34,519 bases of DNA from a virus, in the IMG/VR virus record IMGVR_UViG_3300045738_002456, positions 1 through 34,519 of that record. The stretch is one strand, 5' to 3'. Made by a program: the position numbers and the translations under genes. Positions 6,632-12,620 of the stretch are shown one piece after another. Position 1 is the stretch's first letter, and each line of letters opens with the position of its first letter. The notes under the pieces were generated by a model. That model saw nothing but the letters and a program-made list of their open reading frames with translations. It was not told where the DNA came from and did not search any database.

Positions 6632-8095
6632 ATGACCCACGTGTCCTACGACGACACCCCACCACCACCCCCCGACCCCCACGACGGCGGCTACGGGAAC
6701 GTCACCCCACTACGCCCCCACGCCAACACCCACGCCGAAGCCGCCCTCATCTCCGTCATCCTCACCGAACCCGACCGCGCACCCCACCTCCTCGAGCTCG
6801 TCCACCCCGAAGAGTTCTACGAACCACGCCACGAAGCGTTCTGGGCCGCAGCCCAAGCCGTCCTCGCCCAAGGACTCCTACCCGACCACGCCACCCTCAG
6901 CGAACAGCTCGCCAAGACCGGCGACCGCCACAAGATCGACTTCACCACCTACACCACCGCCGGCCAAACCCCACCATCAGCCGCCCAAGCCGACTGGCAC
7001 GCCGAAACCGTCCGCACCCACGCCATCGGCCGCCACGCCACCACCAGCCTCAACCGCGCCACCCTCCAACTCCAAGCCGCCACCGACCCCACCACCCTCT
7101 CCGAAGCCCTCGCCGGCGCCAGCGACACCATCGACCACGCCGTCCGCACCCTCCACAACGCCGGCACCACCAACACCATCCACGTCCCCACCATCGGCGA
7201 CCTCCTCGCCGAAGCCGACGACGAATACGACTGGGTCATCCCCGGACTCCTCGAACACCAAGAGCGCGTCATCCTCACCGCAGCCGAAGGCGCCGGCAAA
7301 TCCACCCTCCTACGCCAGATCGCCATCTGCGCAGCCGCGGGCACCCACCCCTTCACCGGCGAAACCATTACTCCCCAACGCGTCCTGCACGTCGACGTCG
7401 AGAACTCCCGCCGACAGTCCAAGCGGCAGTACCGCCCCCTGCACACCCAAGCCGGCGCCACCTTCGACGACGACCTCCTCCGCATCGAGATCCGCGTCCA
7501 AGGCATCGACCTCACCACCACCGAAGACCGCACCTGGCTGGCCAACACCGTCCGATCAGTCGCCCCCGACCTCATCGTCATCGGCCCCATCTACAAGCTC
7601 GCCAACGGCGACCCCACCGAAGAGGCCTCCTCCAAACCCGTCGCCATGGCCCTCGACCAGATCCGCGCCGACTCCGACGCAGCGATCATCCTCGAAGCCC
7701 ACTCCGCCAAAGCCAACGGCATGAGCAAGAAACGCCCCCACGAACCCTACGGCTGGTCCGGCTGGATGCGCTGGCCCGAGATCGGCATCTTCCTCGACGA
7801 CGACGGCAAGCTCACCCACTGGCGAGGCGCCCGCGAAGAACGCTCCTGGCCCACCGAGCTCAAGCGCGGCGGCACCTGGCCCTGGACCGCGATCCCCTCA
7901 GACGCCGACCGCATCTGGGAACAGGTCCGCACTGCACGCCTCAAGGCCGGCCAACCCATCGGCCTGCGCGGCCTCGAGGAGACCCTCTCGATCTCCCGCT
8001 CAGCCCTGCAGCGCGTCATCGGAAACGGCGGCGCCTACGGCCACATCTGGCCCAGCTACAACCGCAACATCCACCCCGGTGAGGAACGACGATGA
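6632..8095 (+). CDS. DnaB/RepA-like replicative helicase
   Basis: A 487-residue ATPase. Residues about 33-130 resemble the DnaB N-terminal domain (AEAALISVIL, then EEFYEPRHEAFWAA). The P-loop is AAEGAGKST (217-225, Lys223), with a Walker B-like VLHVDVEN near 251 and a DLIVIGPIYKL strand later, as in RepA/AAA_25-type RecA-fold ATPases. The C-terminal 60 residues contain a probable winged helix or HTH (LRGLEETLSISRSALQRVIG) that could bind DNA. GAGGAAGG precedes the ATG. The gene ends directly against the candidate origin, which fits a helicase loaded beside its own gene. The + strand here is very C-rich (row 7021-7080 has 34 C and 10 G by hand count). Confidence 0.82.
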   Translation: MTHVSYDDTPPPPPDPHDGGYGNVTPLRPHANTHAEAALISVILTEPDRAPHLLELVHPEEFYEPRHEAFWAAAQAVLAQGLLPDHATLSEQLAKTGDRHKIDFTTYTTAGQTPPSAAQADWHAETVRTHAIGRHATTSLNRATLQLQAATDPTTLSEALAGASDTIDHAVRTLHNAGTTNTIHVPTIGDLLAEADDEYDWVIPGLLEHQERVILTAAEGAGKSTLLRQIAICAAAGTHPFTGETITPQRVLHVDVENSRRQSKRQYRPLHTQAGATFDDDLLRIEIRVQGIDLTTTEDRTWLANTVRSVAPDLIVIGPIYKLANGDPTEEASSKPVAMALDQIRADSDAAIILEAHSAKANGMSKKRPHEPYGWSGWMRWPEIGIFLDDDGKLTHWRGAREERSWPTELKRGGTWPWTAIPSDADRIWEQVRTARLKAGQPIGLRGLEETLSISRSALQRVIGNGGAYGHIWPSYNRNIHPGEERR

Positions 8096-8101
8096 CCAAC
8101 G

Positions 8102-8122
8102 TTATCCACAGGGTTATCCACT
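8102..8122 (+). promoter_or_regulatory. Two DnaA boxes
   Basis: TTATCCACA at 8102-8110 is an exact DnaA consensus. TTATCCACT at 8114-8122 differs only in the last base. They are in the same orientation, 12 bp apart, at the left edge of the repeat cluster. In this G/C-rich sequence two such AT-richer boxes side by side are unlikely to be accidental. Confidence 0.65.
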
Positions 8123-8302
8123 GTCCCAAACCGGCCCAAAATCCTGGGACACCCACCCTGTCCCAGACCGTCCCACACTCCCTTGGGACACCCTCTGACC
8201 TGCGTAAACACCCCAGCGCAGGGGTGTCCCAAACGAAACACCCTGGGACACATAATTACAGCCTGTTTTTCCCTGCAATCCCGGCTGTCCCAACGTGTCC
8301 CT
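8122..8302. repeat. TGTCCCA iteron-like repeat cluster
   Basis: Seven exact copies of the heptamer TGTCCCA occur in 171 bp: four on the + strand (8122, 8159, 8225, 8286) and three inverted (8145, 8184, 8244). There are also near copies CGTCCCA (8169) and TGTCCCT (8296). Six exact copies form three facing pairs, with starts 23, 25 and 19 bp apart. The last pair extends to 8 bp (GTGTCCCA at 8224, TGGGACAC at 8244). The arrangement suggests binding sites for a dimeric initiator or regulator, or a set of hairpins. Confidence 0.7.
8208..8227. repeat. ACACCCC/GGGGTGT hairpin in candidate origin
   Basis: A perfect 7-bp inverted repeat (8208-8214 and 8221-8227) with a 6-base loop AGCGCA. It overlaps the TGTCCCA copy at 8225, so protein binding and hairpin formation may compete. 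Confidence 0.55.
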
Positions 8303-8306
8303 ACTA

Positions 8307-8346
8307 CGTAGGTGGGCGCAACCCCGCCGCCACACCCCCACCTACG
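8307..8346. repeat. 10-bp inverted repeat flanking the origin region
   Basis: CGTAGGTGGG (8307-8316) and CCCACCTACG (8337-8346) are perfect complements around a 20-base spacer. The left arm overlaps the palindrome CTACGTAG (8304-8311). It could be an operator, a hairpin or a terminator lacking a U tract, and it lies 40 bp before the next gene. Confidence 0.55.
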
Positions 8347-8385
8347 CAGTCGGGAACCACCAAAACCAACCACCAGGAGCACCCC

Positions 8386-8496
8386 ATGAACCAACACCGA
8401 ACACCCACCCTCATCACCCTCATCACCGCCAACCTGCTCGTCTTCGGACTCGCCGTCTACGGCCTCATCCAGCTCATCGGCGCGGTGACCCGATGA
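8386..8496 (+). CDS. Tiny single-pass membrane protein
   Basis: A 36-residue protein that is almost entirely one hydrophobic helix (LITLITANLLVFGLAVYGLI) with a short polar start and an Arg at the end. CAGGAG sits 7 bases before the ATG, the reason to choose this start rather than the in-frame ATG at 8092, which would translate the repeat region. The stop overlaps the next gene by ATGA. Its role is unknown. Confidence 0.55.
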   Translation: MNQHRTPTLITLITANLLVFGLAVYGLIQLIGAVTR

Positions 8497-8963
8497 ACGG
8501 GCAGGACGCCGGGACCGGGCGAGTGGGTTCGCACATGTACGAGCTGTCGGCGGCTGCGGTCGAGGCGGCAGCACGGGCGGCAGCGATACACGAGGACTAC
8601 GACGGATGTTTTGAGCGGCTAGACGCGTGGGAAGCGGCGTCGGTCGAGGAGCGCGAACTCGGGCTGGTCGAGGAGCCGATGAGCACCGATGTCGAGGACG
8701 CCGACCTCTGGCGCGCGCGGATGAGGTCGGCGCTCCCTGCCGCGTACCCGCACATGGTGGCGGGGGTGGTGGAGCCGCTGCCCGAGATTCGCTTCAAGGG
8801 ACCAGACGACACGGACGCGTCGATGTTCCGTCGCATGGCGTGGAATCTGCGCAACGGGTACCCGGCGGGTGGGTCCAACGCCTGCGATGCTCTCGCTCGT
8901 CTGATCGACCGAGAAGTTGACCGCGCAGGACTCGACTCCCTGCCGGGTGGTGAGCGGGCATGA
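8493..8963 (+). CDS. Hypothetical accessory protein
   Basis: A 156-residue acidic, largely helical protein (an Ala-rich helix around residues 12-30, then a charged region and a C-terminal ACDALARLIDREVD helix). There are no clear catalytic or metal motifs. Composition shifts here: row 8521-8580 has 28 G and 15 C, the reverse of the helicase gene. It overlaps both neighbours by ATGA and heads a block of small accessory genes. Confidence 0.6.
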   Translation: MNGQDAGTGRVGSHMYELSAAAVEAAARAAAIHEDYDGCFERLDAWEAASVEERELGLVEEPMSTDVEDADLWRARMRSALPAAYPHMVAGVVEPLPEIRFKGPDDTDASMFRRMAWNLRNGYPAGGSNACDALARLIDREVDRAGLDSLPGGERA

Positions 8964-9319
8964 GCGCACCTGAGGATGCAGCAGTCGCCGGTGAGGTCTG
9001 GCAGGAGAGCGACGGGTGCCTCCTGACCGTCATCGTCCCCGGCGAGTCGTGGGCTGCGTTCCAACGCGGACCGCTTCTCGACTGGCACGCGCCCACGATC
9101 GCTCGGCCCCTGCGGCGCCTGCTCGATCCCAAGGGACGTCTCGTGCTCGCCGCCCTGCCGTCCGAGCCCGTGCCGAACGAGGACCGCGAGGCGCTGGCGC
9201 AGGCGATCGGCCCGATGCGATACGGGAACGAGGACCGCGAATACAAGCGTGGGTTCAATGCCGGACTTGAAGTGGCCAGACGCATCGTCCGCACGCATGG
9301 GACGGGTGGCCTGTCATGA
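8960..9319 (+). CDS. Hypothetical accessory protein
   Basis: A 119-residue protein. The C-terminal third (PMRYGNEDREYKRGFNAGLE, then VARRI) resembles the 'YxxGFxxG' helix found in many small phage proteins, which suggests a helix-packing or oligomerisation role, not catalysis. No specific family is recognised. It overlaps both neighbours by ATGA. Confidence 0.6.
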   Translation: MSAPEDAAVAGEVWQESDGCLLTVIVPGESWAAFQRGPLLDWHAPTIARPLRRLLDPKGRLVLAALPSEPVPNEDREALAQAIGPMRYGNEDREYKRGFNAGLEVARRIVRTHGTGGLS

Positions 9320-9447
9320 GCACCGACCGCGAGGCGCTGCCACCCTGCCTGATCTGTTCCCGCGAGGAGCACGAGCACCGCGACCTCAACGGGCACGGAT
9401 ACGTTCCCGCCCGCATCGCCCGGACCACCGACGGCGGTGGGTCATGA
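9316..9447 (+). CDS. Very small CxxC protein
   Basis: A 43-residue protein, MSTDREALPPCLICSREEHE at its start, with one CLIC knuckle followed by His residues, so a CCHH-like zinc site is possible. It overlaps the previous and next genes by ATGA, the main evidence for a real gene at this length. Confidence 0.5.
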   Translation: MSTDREALPPCLICSREEHEHRDLNGHGYVPARIARTTDGGGS

Positions 9448-9746
9448 GCGAGCGATCCGTCAAGTGCCCGGCGTGCCCGTTTTCCTTCGCTCGACTCGTT
9501 GATGCGGGCGACCATCATGCCTACCACTGCCCGACGTGTGAGTGGCAGAAGCCGACCACGGACCGACGTCCCGGCAACCGGCCAGCCGACGTCTGCGCTC
9601 TCTGCGACACGCCCATCGACCTGACACAGCGCGATTACCACCTGTACCTCGGACCCGGGTGGGTGCACGGCGGTGGGCGAGAGAACATCCCCGTCCACCT
9701 GTCTTGCGCCAACTTCCACCCCCGACCGCTGGCGGAGATCGCATGA
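9444..9746 (+). CDS. Double zinc-finger-like protein
   Basis: A 100-residue protein with CPACPF (residue 8) paired to HHAYHCPTC (about 24-32), then CALCDTPID (about 51) and a later HLSC. The second half, with CALC, GWVHGG and LSC, looks like a treble-clef-type zinc site. A DNA- or RNA-binding role is possible. No family is recognised. It overlaps both neighbours by ATGA. Confidence 0.6.
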   Translation: MSERSVKCPACPFSFARLVDAGDHHAYHCPTCEWQKPTTDRRPGNRPADVCALCDTPIDLTQRDYHLYLGPGWVHGGGRENIPVHLSCANFHPRPLAEIA

Positions 9747-9871
9747 CCGCACACGAATGCTCGGACTGCGGACACGTGCACACACCGCACGGATGCTCAG
9801 GCGATCCGACTCCATCCGACCTCTGGGCAGGCGTGACTCCGGCGGTCTGCGATTGCGGTGACGACTCATGA
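9743..9871 (+). CDS. Very small Cys-rich protein
   Basis: A 42-residue protein with CSDCGHVH, HGC and a C-terminal VCDCG, enough ligands for one zinc ribbon. It overlaps both neighbours by ATGA. Function is unknown. Confidence 0.5.
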   Translation: MTAHECSDCGHVHTPHGCSGDPTPSDLWAGVTPAVCDCGDDS

Positions 9872-10212
9872 CCGCCCCCGAGGACATCACCCGCGTGCTG
9901 GGCTGCGACCTTGCCGAGTGGCTGCGAGACACGAGATTGTCGTGGTGCCAGCACTCGTCCGAGCTCTTCCCAGACTGCTGCGTTGTGTGCCTCCGCGACC
10001 GACTCATCGCCGCCGCCCTCGCGCCCCTGATCGAGGACGCACGGGCTGAGGGCGGTCGACAGGCGCTACTGGATTGGGCCGACTGGATCGACCGCGGGAC
10101 GCAAGCGGCTGGACTTCCAGAGCCGTTCACCCTGCGCACGGTCATCAACTGGATGCGATCAGGGCGACAGCCATTCGGTGCCGCCGCACACACCACCACG
10201 AAGGAGAACTGA
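9868..10212 (+). CDS. Hypothetical Cys-containing accessory protein
   Basis: A 114-residue protein. The N-terminal half carries Cys and His at WCQHSSELFPDCCVVCLRDR (residues about 26-45), a possible zinc site. The rest is helical (LIEDARAEGGRQALLDWADWI). It starts by ATGA overlap and is followed by AAGGAG for the next gene. No family is recognised. Confidence 0.6.
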   Translation: MTAPEDITRVLGCDLAEWLRDTRLSWCQHSSELFPDCCVVCLRDRLIAAALAPLIEDARAEGGRQALLDWADWIDRGTQAAGLPEPFTLRTVINWMRSGRQPFGAAAHTTTKEN

Positions 10213-10215
10213 CCC

Positions 10216-10476
10216 ATGCGTAACCCATTCCGCCGGACGAAGACCGCGACCTACGCCGTGCCCGACAGCCCGAAGATGCTGCGCGAGACCTTGTGTGTCG
10301 CCCAGTCGGGAATCGCGGCGCTCATGCGGGACGGCCAGAAGTCGGCCGGCGGGTCGATGCAGTCCCATATGGACCGCCTCTCGCGGCTCATCGAGGAGTG
10401 CGACCGCCACCGCCCACTCGGACGCGGCGGCAAGCACGGCAACCTGCACACGCCGACCTGTGGGTGCTCCCGATGA
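10216..10476 (+). CDS. Small basic hypothetical protein
   Basis: An 86-residue protein with a basic N terminus (RNPFRRTK), a central helix (SMQSHMDRLSRLIEECDRH) and a Cys/His-containing end (HTPTCGCSR). AAGGAG lies about 10 bases before the ATG, across the previous stop. Function is unknown. Confidence 0.6.
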   Translation: MRNPFRRTKTATYAVPDSPKMLRETLCVAQSGIAALMRDGQKSAGGSMQSHMDRLSRLIEECDRHRPLGRGGKHGNLHTPTCGCSR

Positions 10477-11006
10477 CCGCCGACACCCCCGACCTCGACA
10501 GGCTCGACGCGCTGGCAGGGGCAGCGACGCAGGGGCCGTGGAGTCGCGGCGACCGTTGGCACGTGGCCGGAGTCAACGGCAGGTTCGGCAAAGACCGGTG
10601 CGCCTACTGCGGGCATCACGGGCAGCCGACGTGGATCGGCCAGCGCGACATCAACGGCACGAAGATGCTCGCCCACGTTCACACCGACGACGAGCCGTGG
10701 CACAAGACCTCCGTCTACGCCGAACGTGAGGACGGTCCGGTCACGGTGATCGTCGAGACCGACGAGTACGGCGAGATGACCGACGAGGATGCCGCCTTCA
10801 TCGTCGCCGCCGATCCGACCACCGTCCTCGCCCTGACCGCCGAACTGCGAGACCTGCGAGCCAAGGTCGCAGCGGTGGAGGCGCTGGCCGATCTACTGAC
10901 CGAGCAGGGTGAGCACCATGTCGAGGGTTGCCGGGGACAGGCCGATTGCGCTCGATGCGTTCAGATCGACCTCCGCAACGCCCTGAACGCGAAGGCCGAC
11001 CAGTGA
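10473..11006 (+). CDS. Ead/Ea22-like phage protein
   Basis: A 177-residue protein with the layout of Ead/Ea22-type phage accessory proteins: LDRLDALAGAATQGPW at the start, a variable middle (including CAYCGHHG), then DEDAAFIVAADPTTVLALTAEL near residue 108. A helical region follows, with a Cys group near the end (CRGQADCARC). These proteins are common in temperate phages and their role is not established. It overlaps both neighbours by short stop/start overlaps. Confidence 0.6.
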   Translation: MTADTPDLDRLDALAGAATQGPWSRGDRWHVAGVNGRFGKDRCAYCGHHGQPTWIGQRDINGTKMLAHVHTDDEPWHKTSVYAEREDGPVTVIVETDEYGEMTDEDAAFIVAADPTTVLALTAELRDLRAKVAAVEALADLLTEQGEHHVEGCRGQADCARCVQIDLRNALNAKADQ

Positions 11007-11140
11007 GCCGCGACAGCCGATGCCTCCTCGGCTCCCTACCCCACCGACCGCACTGCTGGAAGCTCATCACAGACCTGTTCGACCGATCCGCCTGGCGCGA
11101 ATGCCCAGGTGCGCCCGACCCGAGGAAGGCCCGCCGATGA
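11003..11140 (+). CDS. Very small basic protein, GTG start
   Basis: A 45-residue protein starting at GTG, overlapping the upstream stop as GTGA. Its stop overlaps the next gene by ATGA. It has Cys residues at about 7, 18 and 34 and a Lys/Arg-rich end. No family is recognised. It is accepted on overlap pattern alone. Confidence 0.45.
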   Translation: MSRDSRCLLGSLPHRPHCWKLITDLFDRSAWRECPGAPDPRKARR

Positions 11141-11919
11141 CCCTCGACCTCCACCACCTCATCACCGAACTCACCCAATGGCACACCCACCGCGAACCCC
11201 GCGACTACGACAACGACGGCACCCGCTGGACCGCCGACCACATCACCCACCAACCACCCCTCATCGAACAAGTCCTCGGCACCGTCGGCACCCGCGGCCA
11301 AGGCGGCGAAATCGGCTCCACCATCGCCGTATCCAAACCCGCCGCCAACCTCGACGCCATCGACTGCGGCATCCGCATCGACCTCGCCGCCGCCCGCTGG
11401 GTCCGCGACCTCGGCGAAGACGACCCCGGCAACACCACCGACTGCATCCGCCGCCTCTACGCCCTGTCCGCCTCCACCCACCGGTGCGGCCGCGCCGCAG
11501 GCAGGGCCGGCAACGACTGCTGCGCCTACCACGCCATCGAGGTCGACGTCCGCTCCTGGTGGATCCAAGCCCGCGTCCTGACCGGGTGGGAGACCGCGTC
11601 GGTCAAGCTCGACGGGACCTGCCCGCTGTGCGGCAAGCACGGCGAGGTGAGGGTCCGGTACTCCTCAGCGGTCGGCACGTGCACGGCCTGCCACGAGGTG
11701 TGGGGCCCGGACACGATCGGGCTGCTCGCTGAGCACATGCGGGCCGAGGAGGAGGCTGAACGGTTCGCCCCCCGCACGGCGGCGGCGGTGTGTGCGCCGG
11801 ACCCGGATGTTGAGGTGGGGCCGCGGATGATGTTGTGCCCGGACTGTGGGTCCTCGAGGTGTGTGAAGGTGCAGGATCAGCGGGTGGGCCGGCTCGTGGA
11901 CCACCGCCGCGCGATGTGA
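11137..11919 (+). CDS. Conserved actinophage protein with zinc-ribbon region (DUF7341-like?)
   Basis: A 260-residue protein. The N-terminal 110 residues contain HITHQPPLIEQVLG and a region ending in the RAAGRAGNDCCAYH Cys/His cluster. The middle carries SWWIQARVLTGWE followed by CPLCGKHGEVRVR and CTACHEVWGPDTIGLLAEHMR, a four-Cys zinc ribbon. A last pair (CPDCGSSRC) lies near the C terminus. I recall this layout from many actinophages, usually just before the packaging genes, as a protein of unknown function. The DUF7341 name is a tentative memory. Base composition flips within the gene near 11570: row 11221 has 30 C and 9 G, row 11701 has 16 C and 26 G. Confidence 0.65.
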   Translation: MTLDLHHLITELTQWHTHREPRDYDNDGTRWTADHITHQPPLIEQVLGTVGTRGQGGEIGSTIAVSKPAANLDAIDCGIRIDLAAARWVRDLGEDDPGNTTDCIRRLYALSASTHRCGRAAGRAGNDCCAYHAIEVDVRSWWIQARVLTGWETASVKLDGTCPLCGKHGEVRVRYSSAVGTCTACHEVWGPDTIGLLAEHMRAEEEAERFAPRTAAAVCAPDPDVEVGPRMMLCPDCGSSRCVKVQDQRVGRLVDHRRAM

Positions 11920-11983
11920 GGGAATGCCGCCGCGCCCGCGGCACTTGCCAACGGGTCAGCGTTCGTGTCATCCTGGTCACGCA

Positions 11984-12003
11984 GTTTTCGCGACCCCGAA
12001 AAC
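11984..12003. repeat. GTTTTCG/CGAAAAC hairpin
   Basis: A perfect 7-bp stem (11984-11990 with 11997-12003) and a 6-base loop CGACCC. It is AT-rich compared with its surroundings, which makes a chance match less likely. Confidence 0.5.
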
Positions 12004-12006
12004 ATC

Positions 12007-12034
12007 AACCCCGGAGCCCAGGTGGCCCGGGGTT
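12007..12034 (+). terminator. Terminator-like hairpin upstream of terS
   Basis: An 8-bp stem AACCCCGG/CCGGGGTT (12007-12014 and 12027-12034) with an inner GCC/GGC pairing (12016-12018 and 12024-12026). The U tract is short (TTTCGT). It may terminate early transcription or be part of the packaging site. Confidence 0.45.
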
Positions 12035-12092
12035 TCGTCGTACGGCAGGAGGCCAGGAGCCCCGCCCGACCCCACTGCGAGGTGACCAGATC

Positions 12093-12620
12093 ATGACGTC
12101 TCGCGCCCCCAACCCGCTGACCGACGACGAGAAAGCCACCATCCGGCGGATGCACGCCGACGGCGCTACCCGCAACGACATTGCCCGCGCGCTGGCCCCC
12201 CGTTCCGGGAACACCATCACCCGCTGGTGTGCCCGCCAGGACCCGCCGTTGACGTTCGACCGCACCAGGATCAAGGCCGCCACCGAGGCACGCCTCGCCG
12301 ACCTCGCCGAACGCCGCGGCCTGCTGCGTGAGAAGTTCCTCACCCGCGCCGACGAGCTCCTCGACATGTTCGACAAGCCCGTCACCGTCTTCAACTTCGG
12401 CGGCCGAGACAACACCTACGAGGAACGCCAGCTCGACCGCCCCACCATCAGCGACATGCGGTCCCTCGTCCAAGCCGCTGCGACCGCGTCCACCCAAGAG
12501 ATCCGCATCGCCCAAGCCGACGCAGGCCACGGCGACGACGCCGCCAAGAGCCTCCTCATGGGCCTGGCCGCAGCGATCGGCGTCACCTCCCCCGACCCGC
12601 CGGCCGATGACAACGACTGA
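12093..12620 (+). CDS. terS: Terminase small subunit
   Basis: A 175-residue protein whose first 60 residues form a helix-turn-helix (LTDDEKATIRRMHADGATRN, then IARALAP and NTITRWC), as expected for the DNA-recognition part of TerS. A charged helical oligomerisation region and an Ala-rich C-terminal helix follow. It would bind the packaging site and load TerL. The gene lies directly before terL and overlaps it by 14 bases in another frame. The start at 12093 has GCGAGGTG upstream and removes a long unlikely extension. The identity rests on position and fold impression. Confidence 0.8.
   Translation: MTSRAPNPLTDDEKATIRRMHADGATRNDIARALAPRSGNTITRWCARQDPPLTFDRTRIKAATEARLADLAERRGLLREKFLTRADELLDMFDKPVTVFNFGGRDNTYEERQLDRPTISDMRSLVQAAATASTQEIRIAQADAGHGDDAAKSLLMGLAAAIGVTSPDPPADDND

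Larger units (their letters stand above)
8096..8385. other. Candidate replication origin region
   Basis: About 290 bp without a convincing gene. It contains TTATCCACA (8102-8110), TTATCCACT (8114-8122), exact TGTCCCA at 8122, 8159, 8225 and 8286, its complement TGGGACA at 8145, 8184 and 8244, near copies at 8169 and 8296, a hairpin (8208-8227), a T-rich patch (8265-8270) and a 10-bp inverted repeat (8307-8346). The same reading frame happens to be open from 8092, but about 29 of its first 73 codons after ATG end in A or T, unlike the almost uniformly G/C-ending genes around it. DnaA boxes plus clustered short repeats next to a helicase gene are typical of origins. The role is inferred. Confidence 0.6.
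11920..12092. other. Intergenic hairpin region before terminase genes
   Basis: A 173-bp gap with three inverted repeats: TGCCGC/GCGGCA (11925-11943), GTTTTCG/CGAAAAC (11984-12003) and AACCCCGG/CCGGGGTT (12007-12034). The last is followed by TTTCGTCGT. Actinophage cohesive ends and packaging signals commonly sit just upstream of the terminase small subunit, so this is the best place for a cos or pac site. The region may equally end the early transcript. No convincing -10/-35 promoter is visible; TTGCCA at 11945 is the nearest -35-like sequence. Confidence 0.5.

Noticed and set aside
8122-8302. CRISPR-like array
   Set aside because: The repeats are only 7-8 bp, in both orientations and irregularly spaced, so this is not a CRISPR array.
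8092-8385. Open frame continuing upstream of the tiny membrane protein, starting with ATGA overlap
   Set aside because: The frame is open, but about 29 of 73 codons end in A or T against almost none in neighbours. The translation is low-complexity and the DNA carries dense repeats and DnaA boxes. The better start at 8386 has its own CAGGAG site.
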